Below, in pieces: positions 41,186-48,150 of a DNA stretch of 64,000 nucleotides. Source of the stretch: Pseudochelatococcus lubricantis (GTDB taxonomy: Bacteria; Pseudomonadota; Alphaproteobacteria; Rhizobiales; Beijerinckiaceae); NCBI RefSeq assembly GCF_011762225.1, contig NZ_JAASQI010000001.1:186001-250000 (forward strand), in the 5' to 3' direction. The position numbers and the translations under genes were made by a program. Position 1 is the stretch's first letter; every line of letters starts with the position of its first letter. The notes below the pieces were generated by a model, which saw only the letters and a list, made by a program, of their open reading frames with translations, made no database searches and was not told the origin of the DNA.

Positions 41186-42889
41186 TCAGCTTCCCTTTGT
41201 CGTGAGGGGATCGGTGGCCGCGACGGGCTTGGTGGCGGGTTTGAAGCGGACAGGCGTCGGCTCGATCTGACGGGCGCGCACCTGTTCCACCATCTCGCGC
41301 TTCAGGACCTTGCCGCTGGCGGTCAGGGGGAAGGCATCGAGCACGAGGAAGTATTCGGGCATGTCGTATTTCGACAGGCCGGTCTCGAAGAGATGGGCCA
41401 GCATCTCCTCGGCGGTGACGTCCGCTCCCTCGCAGGGGATGACGGCCAGGCACACTTTTTCCCCCAGCCGGTCGTCGCGCACCGGAAAGGCCGCCACCTT
41501 GAAGACAGACGGATGGCGGATGGCGAGATCCTCGATCCGGGAGGGGTGGATGTTATGGCCGCCGCGGATGATGAGATCCTTGGAGCGGCCGACGATTTCC
41601 AGGTTGCCGTTCGGATCGAGCCTTCCCAGATCGCCGGACATGAACCACCCGTGCGCGTTGAAGGAGCGCTCGGTGATGGCCTGATTGCCGAAATAGCCGA
41701 GCATCAGGCAGGCGCCCCGCCCGCCGATCTCGCCCACCTCGCCCGGCTCCGCCTCGATGTCCGGCGCGTCGGGCCGCCAGATCCTCACTTCGTAGGCCGC
41801 GCAGGCCTTGCCGCAGGTGCGGACCATGGTCTCGACGTCGTCGTCGGGCATCGTGTACTGGTGGGAGCCGTTCTCGGTCATGCCGTAAATGTTCTGCGGC
41901 GTGATGCGATAGGCGAGGAAACGGCGCGCCACTTGCATCGGAATGGCGGCCCCGGCCATGTAGAAGGTCTTGACGGCGCCCAGGGAGGCGAGTCCGCGCC
42001 GTTCCATCTCGCCCAGTATGTCGATCGCATGCGTGGGGACGCCCATCACGTAGGTCGCGCCGGTCTCGACGATGCGGTCGACCGGGCTCACGCCCTTTGC
42101 GGCGTCGTTCAGCACCAGTTCGCAACCGGCGACGAGCGTCTGCTCAAGGGCCACGGTGCCGATGTGATGGCTGAGCGGACTGAGTGAATAGATCACCGTA
42201 TCCGGCCCCAGATGCCAGTCCGCCACCATGGCGCGTCCATTGGCCAGCAGCGTGTTGTCGGAGTGCATAACCCCCTTCGGGGCGCCCGTGGTGCCCGAGG
42301 TGAAGGCGAGGTATGTGATCTTGTCCGGATTGGCGACGGGCGGCGGCAATGCCGCCGGCGCATCGGCGGGCGGGAACGCCGCCACCCTGCCGGACAGCCC
42401 CGGCCGCGCCTCCACCGTATAGACGCGGCGCATGGCCGGCAGGTGGAGCGCCGCGATGAAGATGTCATGCCGGTCGGCATCCGCCCCGTAACCCGGCTGG
42501 GCGACGAGGGCAGCAGCCGCGCAGCGCTCCATCAGCGTGACGATTTCGCCCACCGTGTGGTTCTGGTGCAGCGAAGGCACGCAGACGAACCCGGCACGCG
42601 AACAGGCCAGGAAGGCCACCGTGGCCTCCACGCGATTGGGCAGCCACACGCCGACCCGATCCCCGGCGCGCAGCCCGGTGGCCAGCAGGTCGGCCGCCGT
42701 CGCGTCGGCCCAGCGCAACAGCTCCGCCCAGGTCAGGCGGCGCGTGGCGTCGCGCAAGGCGTAGCGATCGGGACGCGAGGCGGCATGAGCGGCCGCGAGG
42801 CCGTAGAGAGTGTCATCGCGCCACTGCCGCGCCTCGTAATAGGTACGCGCCGTAGCCGGATCGTGAAGGGTTAGCAGAGTTGACTGCAT
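41186..42889 (-). CDS. Acyl-CoA ligase (AMP-binding, AliA-like), second copy
   Basis: A 567-residue ANL enzyme, a paralogue of the ligase at 24803. The P-loop is LAFTSGTTGAPKGVMH near residue 197, the A5 motif is NIYGMTENGSHQY near 338, MSGDLGRLDPNGN and GRSKDLIIRGGHNIHP lie near 430-455, and the catalytic lysine is in LTASGKVLKREM near 530. I prefer the ATG at 42889, which matches the start of its paralogue; a GTG at 42922 in frame overlaps the stop of the upstream crotonase gene. It probably activates the same or a related acid as the first copy. Confidence 0.9.
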   Translation of the reverse strand: MQSTLLTLHDPATARTYYEARQWRDDTLYGLAAAHAASRPDRYALRDATRRLTWAELLRWADATAADLLATGLRAGDRVGVWLPNRVEATVAFLACSRAGFVCVPSLHQNHTVGEIVTLMERCAAAALVAQPGYGADADRHDIFIAALHLPAMRRVYTVEARPGLSGRVAAFPPADAPAALPPPVANPDKITYLAFTSGTTGAPKGVMHSDNTLLANGRAMVADWHLGPDTVIYSLSPLSHHIGTVALEQTLVAGCELVLNDAAKGVSPVDRIVETGATYVMGVPTHAIDILGEMERRGLASLGAVKTFYMAGAAIPMQVARRFLAYRITPQNIYGMTENGSHQYTMPDDDVETMVRTCGKACAAYEVRIWRPDAPDIEAEPGEVGEIGGRGACLMLGYFGNQAITERSFNAHGWFMSGDLGRLDPNGNLEIVGRSKDLIIRGGHNIHPSRIEDLAIRHPSVFKVAAFPVRDDRLGEKVCLAVIPCEGADVTAEEMLAHLFETGLSKYDMPEYFLVLDAFPLTASGKVLKREMVEQVRARQIEPTPVRFKPATKPVAATDPLTTKGS

Positions 42890-42918
42890 CGGACATCGGC
42901 TCTCGCTTCGTGCCACGC

Positions 42919-43698
42919 TCACTTGCCGAACTTGGCCGGGTCCGGCTTGCGGCGCTGCGCGAAAGCTTCCGAAAGCTCGTGCGACTCATCGGAGTCGAGA
43001 TAGCCGCGCAGCAGCAGATCGTGCGCCAGGCGGGCCAGCCCGCCGACGCCGGAGTGCCGCGCGGAAAACGCCGCCTTGAGCGATGCAAGGGCGAAGGGGC
43101 CGCGCTCGGCGATGGTCAGGGCCATTTCCCGCGTCGCGGCAGCGAGCTGGTCGTCCGGCACGACCTTGTTGACGAGTCCGTATTCGAGGGCCTGCCGTGC
43201 GGTCAGCTTCTCGTTGAGGTACCAGATCTCCTTGGCGCGCCGCTTGCCGACGATGTCCTCCAGGAACCAGGTGCCGTAACCGGCGTCGAACGAGCCCACC
43301 ATCGGCCCCACCTGGCGGAAAACGGCGCTTTCCTTGGCGATGGAGAGGTCGCAGACCATCTGCAGCACGTTGCCGCCGCCCACCGCGAAACCGTTGACGC
43401 TGGCGATGACGGGCTTCTGGAGACGCTCGATCGCGTCGTACATTTCGAGCGTGGGAAGCACGCCGGCATAGAGGTTGGTCGGCTCCAGGCCGTCCTTGCG
43501 GCCCCCGGTACAAAAGAAGCGGTCGCCCGCACCGGTGATGACCAGAACCCGGGTGCGCGTTTCGGTGCGCACGGCCTCGATGCAGTCGCGCAGCTCGCGG
43601 CACATGACGGCGTTGAACATGTTGCCGTCGTCGGGCCTGTTCAGCGTGAGCGTGCCGACGGGGCCGTCTTCGCTGTAGAGAATGGTTTCGTATGCCAT
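42919..43698 (-). CDS. Crotonase-fold hydrolase of the BadI/MenB group (ring-opening candidate)
   Basis: A 259-residue crotonase with features of 2-ketocyclohexanecarboxyl-CoA hydrolase (BadI) and dihydroxynaphthoyl-CoA synthase (MenB). It has FFCTGGRKDGL, FAVGGGNVLQMVCDLSIA and especially GPMVGSFDAGYGTWFLEDIV, then RAKEIWYLNEKLTARQAL. The S-x-D-x-G-Y-G stretch and RAKEIW are characteristic of that group and differ from the hydratase at 40420, whose equivalent is GLPEIKLGL. BadI-type enzymes open an alicyclic ring by a reverse Dieckmann reaction. No menaquinone genes are near, so MenB is unlikely. It is the second gene of the sigma-54 operon. Confidence 0.82.
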   Translation of the reverse strand: MAYETILYSEDGPVGTLTLNRPDDGNMFNAVMCRELRDCIEAVRTETRTRVLVITGAGDRFFCTGGRKDGLEPTNLYAGVLPTLEMYDAIERLQKPVIASVNGFAVGGGNVLQMVCDLSIAKESAVFRQVGPMVGSFDAGYGTWFLEDIVGKRRAKEIWYLNEKLTARQALEYGLVNKVVPDDQLAAATREMALTIAERGPFALASLKAAFSARHSGVGGLARLAHDLLLRGYLDSDESHELSEAFAQRRKPDPAKFGK

Positions 43699-43734
43699 GG
43701 GGTTTCCTCCTGAATAATCGGGGCTGTCAGCCGC

Positions 43735-44988
43735 TCAGATCACGCCGAGCGTGCGCAGCCTCTGTATTTTTTCACAGTCGTAGCCGAGCAGACCGCGCAG
43801 CAGTTCCTCGCTGTGCTCGCCGAGGCGGGGTGGCGCGGCGACGTAGCCCGCCGCCTCGCCATCGACATGAATACCCAGTGAAACCTGCGGTATCTGGCGG
43901 TCATTCTGATCGATTCGGAAGAAGGTATCACGCTCAAGCAGGTGTCGGTCTTCCACCACCTCGTCGACGCGGTAGATCGGCCCGGCAGGCACCCTCGCCT
44001 TCGAGAATCGTTCCAGCCATTCCGCACGCGGGCGCCGGCGCAGGATCGTCTGGATCCGGTCGACGATCTGTCCACGGTTGGCGCGGCGGGCCGCATTGGT
44101 CGCCACTTCCTCTCCCTCCGCCCCGGCGGGATCCTCCACCGCGTCCCAGAAACGCTTCCAGATCCCGTCGTTCCCCAGGCCGAGCGTCAGAGGCAGGTCG
44201 GCGGTGTCGAAGGTCTGGTAAATGGCGATGACGCTGTCGGTGCCGCCGCTCCTGCGCGGTACCTCGCCCGAGCCGAGAAAGGGCACGATGCGCGGCGCCA
44301 TGAAGCGGACCATGCTTTCCGCCAGCGCGATGTCGATAGTGCAGCCCTCACCCGTAACGGCGCGGCGGTTCAGAGCGGCCAGCGTCGCGAGCGCGGCATC
44401 GGTGCCGGCCAGCATGTCGGCGGCAGGCGCGCCCACCTTCTGCGGCGCGGCCCCGCTCGGCCCGGTCAGGTCCATCACGCTGGAAAATCCCTCGGCGATA
44501 AGGTCGTAGCACGGGCGCGCGGCATAGGGCCCGTTCAGGCCGAAGCCGGTGATGGACACATGCAGCAGGTCGGGCCGGGCCGACCTCAGCCTGCCGGCAT
44601 CGATGCCGAACTTGCGCTGGGCCGTGGGTAGCAGATTGGTCACCAGCACGTCGGCGCTGTCGATCAGGCCGGCGAGCACCTCGCGCCCCTCCGGGACTGA
44701 GAAGTCGAGCCGGACACTCTTCTTGTTGCGGTTGACCGAGAGAAACCAGAGGGATTCACCGTCCAGGAACGGAGGCCCCCAATGCCGGGCATCGTCGCCC
44801 CCCGGACGCTCGACCTTCACCACCTCCGCGCCGAAATCCGACAGGAGCATGGTGGCATATGGCCCGGCAATGGAGGTGGTCAGATCCAGCACGCGCACGC
44901 CGTCAAGCATTCGGAACTTCTCCGATCTGCGGCCCGGCGGCAGCTTCGAGACTGGGAGTTTGAAGTGAGGCGGATTTGTTGCGGTCAT
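43735..44988 (-). CDS. CaiB/BaiF family CoA transferase, first gene of the sigma-54 operon
   Basis: A family III CoA transferase of 417 residues. The N-terminal motif LDGVRVLDLTTSIAGPYATM, VVKVERPGGDDARHWGPPF and the catalytic aspartate in GCTIDIALAESMVRF near residue 215 fit the family. The ATG at 44988 has AAGGA upstream and follows a sigma-54 promoter; a second ATG at 44910 would give the more usual family N-terminus. As first gene of the operon it may exchange CoA between product and substrate. It differs clearly from the second CoA transferase at 35826. Confidence 0.88.
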   Translation of the reverse strand: MTATNPPHFKLPVSKLPPGRRSEKFRMLDGVRVLDLTTSIAGPYATMLLSDFGAEVVKVERPGGDDARHWGPPFLDGESLWFLSVNRNKKSVRLDFSVPEGREVLAGLIDSADVLVTNLLPTAQRKFGIDAGRLRSARPDLLHVSITGFGLNGPYAARPCYDLIAEGFSSVMDLTGPSGAAPQKVGAPAADMLAGTDAALATLAALNRRAVTGEGCTIDIALAESMVRFMAPRIVPFLGSGEVPRRSGGTDSVIAIYQTFDTADLPLTLGLGNDGIWKRFWDAVEDPAGAEGEEVATNAARRANRGQIVDRIQTILRRRPRAEWLERFSKARVPAGPIYRVDEVVEDRHLLERDTFFRIDQNDRQIPQVSLGIHVDGEAAGYVAAPPRLGEHSEELLRGLLGYDCEKIQRLRTLGVI

Positions 44989-45022
44989 TGCTAGTCATCC
45001 TTGTGCCAACGATGACTAGCAA
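44988..45022. repeat. Perfect 12-bp inverted repeat over promoter and leader
   Basis: TTGCTAGTCATC (44988-44999) and GATGACTAGCAA (45011-45022) are exact reverse complements separated by 11 bases. The right arm contains the -12 element of the minus-strand sigma-54 promoter and the left arm reaches the start codon at 44986-44988. It could be an operator that blocks the promoter. Confidence 0.7.
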
Positions 45023-45033
45023 GCCCCGTGCCA
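45018..45033 (-). promoter_or_regulatory. Sigma-54 promoter of the catabolic operon
   Basis: Read on the minus strand the sequence is TGGCACGGGGCTTGCT, a full match to TGGCACG-N4-TTGCW with the required spacing between GG and GC. Transcription should start near 45008, about 20 bases before the ATG at 44988. The divergent gene encodes a sigma-54 activator. Confidence 0.85.
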
Positions 45034-45169
45034 CCCACACGAACCGCATATATTTCATACGGTTGCAGGCTATTTTCTCCTTGCCACCGCGTTTCCGTTG
45101 TTGTTTGCTGTTTTCAGCATGGACACTTGCAAGAATCATATGTCCTCAAAGAACACACGGAAACGCCCC

Positions 45170-46798
45170 ATGCCCACCCTCCTGAATATTGTCGTCCTGG
45201 ACGACACCGGCGCCATATCCTTTGCTTCCGAGCCCGCGCGCACGTCCGGGCTGGCGGATGCGATCGTGGATCACATGAAGGGAGCGGGAGCGGGCAAACG
45301 CATTTCCGCCACGACGTACAAGGACGAGCCGCACGTCGTGCTGGCCACGCCTACGGCCGACGACATGACGGCGGTGGTTGTCCATCGTGAGGACAAATCG
45401 TCCACGCTCGTGGACTTCATCCTCAGCGTGGACATCGCGTTCGACATCCTGAACCACTTCCTCACCAACCCCTTCGAGGGGATCACGGTGGTCGACCAAG
45501 ATTCCGTGCTCCGCTACCTCAGTCCGGTCCACGAACGCTTCTTCGGCCATGCGCGCGGCGACGCCGTCGGCCGTCCCGTGCAGGACGTGATCGAGAACAC
45601 CCGCCTGCACATCGTCGCAAAGACCGGGACGCCGGAAATCGGGCAGGTGCAGGAGATGCGAAACGTGGCCCGTGTCGTCAATCGCGTGCCGATCCTGCGC
45701 GATGGCCAGCTCGTGGGCGCGATCGGGCGCGTCATGTTCAAGGCCCCTGAGGAGGTGCACGAACTCTCGCGCCAGATTTCATCGCTGCGTGCCGAGGTGG
45801 ATTACTACAAGAAAGAGCTCGCGGGACTGCGCCATCGCGCCTTCGGCCTTGAGGAAATCGTCGGCGAGAGCGATGCCATCCGCCAGCTCAAGGAGGAGAT
45901 CCGCAAGGTCGCGCCCCTCGACGTGCCCGTATTCATTTCCGGCGAGAGCGGCTCCGGCAAGGAACTCGTGGCGCATGCCATTCACAATCTCAGCCGGCGG
46001 GTCGAGCGGCCCATGGTGGTGCTGAATTGCGGCGCCCTGCCGTCGACGCTTGTCGAGAGCGAGCTGTTCGGCTACGAAGCCGGCGCCTTCACGGGCGCAC
46101 GCCGCGAGGGCCGCAGCGGCAAGTTCGAGATGGCGGATCGCTCCAGCCTGTTCCTCGACGAGATTGGGGACATGCCGATGGAAACGCAGATCAAGCTGCT
46201 GCGCGTGGTCGAGAACGGGGTATTCGAGCGGGTCGGCTCCAACCGCGCCCGCACCACGAATTTCCGCCTCATCAGCGCCACCAACCGCGACCTGCGCCGC
46301 ATGATCTCGGAAGAGGCTTTCAGGGCGGATCTCTATTTCCGCATCAACGGCGTAACGCTTTACGTTCCGCCGTTGCGCGAGCGGTCGGGCGACATTCCGC
46401 TGCTGGTGCGCCACTTCGTGCAGAGAGTGAGCCAGCGCATCGGCTCGCCCGTACGGCGCATCCATCCGCTCGCCCTGCAGATGCTGCAAGGCCTTTCCTG
46501 GCCCGGCAACGTCCGCCAGCTGCATCACGAGGTGCAGCGCGCCATGATCTTCGCGGACGGGAGCGAGCTGACCCTGGCGAACTTCCGCAGCCTGGAAGAC
46601 GAGGCGGAGCATCATCAAGCCCCGCCCCCCGTCAACAGTTCCGCCACCATCCGCGAAACGGTGGGCAACGTGGAGCACGCGCTGATTCGGGAGGCGCTGG
46701 AACGCCACAGCGGAAACAAGAAACGCGCCGCCGAGGAGCTGGGCATATCGCGCTCCTATCTCTACAAGAAGCTGGCAGAGATTTCCCAACGTCCATAG
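45170..46798 (+). CDS. Sigma-54-dependent transcriptional activator with PAS domain
   Basis: A 542-residue enhancer-binding protein. A PAS-like sensor lies at about 95-205 (NPFEGITVVDQDSVLRYLSP), then a short coiled segment, then the AAA+ domain with GESGSGKELVAHAIH near 257, the sigma-54 contact loop AGAFTGARREG near 303 and Walker B SLFLDEIGDM near 325. A Fis-type helix-turn-helix (KKRAAEELGISRSYLYKKL) ends the protein. The sensor suggests a small-molecule signal rather than a phosphorylated receiver domain. I prefer the ATG at 45170, which has a GGAAA sequence upstream; ATGs at 45119 and 45140 are in frame. It most likely activates the promoters at 45018 and 23443. Confidence 0.93.
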   Translation: MPTLLNIVVLDDTGAISFASEPARTSGLADAIVDHMKGAGAGKRISATTYKDEPHVVLATPTADDMTAVVVHREDKSSTLVDFILSVDIAFDILNHFLTNPFEGITVVDQDSVLRYLSPVHERFFGHARGDAVGRPVQDVIENTRLHIVAKTGTPEIGQVQEMRNVARVVNRVPILRDGQLVGAIGRVMFKAPEEVHELSRQISSLRAEVDYYKKELAGLRHRAFGLEEIVGESDAIRQLKEEIRKVAPLDVPVFISGESGSGKELVAHAIHNLSRRVERPMVVLNCGALPSTLVESELFGYEAGAFTGARREGRSGKFEMADRSSLFLDEIGDMPMETQIKLLRVVENGVFERVGSNRARTTNFRLISATNRDLRRMISEEAFRADLYFRINGVTLYVPPLRERSGDIPLLVRHFVQRVSQRIGSPVRRIHPLALQMLQGLSWPGNVRQLHHEVQRAMIFADGSELTLANFRSLEDEAEHHQAPPPVNSSATIRETVGNVEHALIREALERHSGNKKRAAEELGISRSYLYKKLAEISQRP

Positions 46799-46842
46799 AG
46801 CGCTTTCCGATCTGAAAAGTTCATTCAAAATCAAAAAGTCAT

Positions 46843-46877
46843 ATCGTGTCATCGCTCCACAGAAACGATGACACGAT
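46843..46877. repeat. Perfect 12-bp inverted repeat downstream of the activator gene
   Basis: ATCGTGTCATCG (46843-46854) and CGATGACACGAT (46866-46877) pair perfectly around an 11-base loop. On the minus strand the hairpin is followed, after five bases, by TTTTTGATTTTG, so it could terminate minus-strand transcription from the binding-protein remnant and perhaps also plus-strand transcription. Confidence 0.6.
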
Positions 46878-46901
46878 CCGGCGCCGGGAGACCGGGCGGA
46901 C

Positions 46902-47078
46902 TCAGCTCTTCCGGACGAGCCGGCAGGTGGAAAGGGACAGCGGCCGGAAGGCCCTACCGCCCGGGATGGTCCGCAGAACCTTCATGAGATCCCATTCTCC
47001 GGTCGACTCTTCCGGCGTCTTCGCCCGGACCAGATACATGTCGTGCACCATGCGCCCGTCCGCGCGGATGACCGCCAT
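46902..47078 (-). pseudogene. C-terminal remnant of a Liv-type substrate-binding protein
   Basis: A 58-codon frame encodes MAVIRADGRMVHDMYLVRAK, then TPEESTGEWDLMKVL and a closing STCRLVRKS. This is the C-terminal end of binding proteins related to the one at 23518, which ends in RDFYLFKVKSPEESKGPWDY and CELMKKGG. About 340 residues, including signal peptide and both lobes, are missing. The frame begins just inside a 12-bp tandem repeat at 47095-47118, possibly the deletion scar. A real short gene is very unlikely. Confidence 0.8.
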
Positions 47079-47094
47079 TCGTCGCTTACCTCAC

Positions 47095-47118
47095 CTTTAG
47101 CAATACCTTTAGCAATAC
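47095..47118. repeat. 12-bp exact tandem duplication
   Basis: CTTTAGCAATAC occurs twice head to tail (47095-47106 and 47107-47118) next to the truncated end of the binding-protein remnant. The rest of 47119-47192 shows nothing recognisable. Confidence 0.7.
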
Positions 47119-47192
47119 GCATGCCACGTCCGGGGAGGGAGCCGGACCGGCGGGCCTTCCATCGCTCTTCCGAACCTGAACGGCGGCCCGCC

Positions 47193-48008
47193 TCAGCTGC
47201 CGATGGCGTCCGCGGCTTCCATCACCAGCCCGGAAAAATTCGCCACAAACTCCTCCTTCGACCATTCGAGCAGCGACCCGGCGATGTGAATGGCGGCCAG
47301 CGGGCGGCCGTCGTGCGCCGTGATCGCCACGCCTATGGCGACCTCTTCGTTCATGATCTGGTTCGTGAGGCAGGCGAAGCCCTTCCTCCGCGTTTCCTCG
47401 ACGGCCTGCATAACCTCCTCCACCTCGCGCATCGTGAAGGCTGTGAAGGGGGTGCGGTCGCTGCGTGCAACGATGTCGCGCGCCTGCTCGTCGTCGAGCC
47501 GCGCCAGGATCGCCACGCCCCCCGAGGAGCAGTAGACGGGCACGCTGTGCCCCGGAAGCGTGGCGTGGAACGCCTCCCGCTTGCTCGGCATGCGCATGGC
47601 GTAGAGCACCCTTGTGTCGTCGAACAGCGACAAGTCCACGCGCTCGCTCACCCGGCGGCGCAACTCCAGCAGGATGGGGCTCGCGCGCTTCACCAGCGGG
47701 TTGAGGCGCATGAAATCGAGCGTCAGGTCGAGCACGCGCAGCCCGAGCATGTAGCCCCTGTCGTCGTCGTCGCGGGCGATGTAACCGAGTTTCCGCAGAG
47801 TATGGACGATGCGCTGGGCGGCGCTGCGGTCGATGCGCGCGGCAGTGGCGATCTCGCTCAACGTCAGCGGGCGGTGGGCGTCGTTGAACGCATTCAGAAC
47901 CTGCATCACCCGCGCAACCGAGCGCAGGAACAGCGGATCACCCTCGGCGTCGCTCTCCAAATTGATGGCCCTTTGTGCGTTCGCACGGTGCACGCTCCGA
48001 AATGTCAT
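47193..48008 (-). CDS. IclR family transcriptional regulator
   Basis: A 271-residue regulator. The N-terminal winged helix-turn-helix covers about residues 25-85 (RSVARVMQVLNAF, LTLSEIATAARIDRSAAQRI), followed by the IclR effector domain to about 265, with YCSSGGVAILARLDDEQARD and GFACLTNQIMNEEVAIGVAI. I chose the ATG at 48008, since the frame upstream to 48164 runs into the divergent gene region. It lies head to head with the M81 peptidase gene, 142 bases apart, and most likely controls that operon in response to a pathway ligand. Confidence 0.92.
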   Translation of the reverse strand: MTFRSVHRANAQRAINLESDAEGDPLFLRSVARVMQVLNAFNDAHRPLTLSEIATAARIDRSAAQRIVHTLRKLGYIARDDDDRGYMLGLRVLDLTLDFMRLNPLVKRASPILLELRRRVSERVDLSLFDDTRVLYAMRMPSKREAFHATLPGHSVPVYCSSGGVAILARLDDEQARDIVARSDRTPFTAFTMREVEEVMQAVEETRRKGFACLTNQIMNEEVAIGVAITAHDGRPLAAIHIAGSLLEWSKEEFVANFSGLVMEAADAIGS

Positions 48009-48069
48009 CTGCGCACCAAAAGCGATTGACAAGACATTCAAGACCCTCCTAGTATTACCAATATGACTA

Positions 48070-48084
48070 TATCGTTGAGCGATA
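48070..48084. promoter_or_regulatory. Candidate operator between IclR and M81 genes
   Basis: TATCG-N5-CGATA is an inverted repeat in the AT-richer centre of the 142-base divergent region. IclR-type regulators bind short palindromes of this kind, so it is a reasonable operator candidate, but the length of the arms makes chance possible. Confidence 0.4.
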
Positions 48085-48150
48085 CAGGATATCCACAGTC
48101 CGATCAGGACGCAAGAAAAAGTGGAATCCATCCAGAGCGGGATGCGGGTC

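Noticed and set aside
46843-46877. Strong plus-strand terminator for the activator gene
   Set aside because: No T-run follows on the plus strand; the T-run is on the minus-strand side only.
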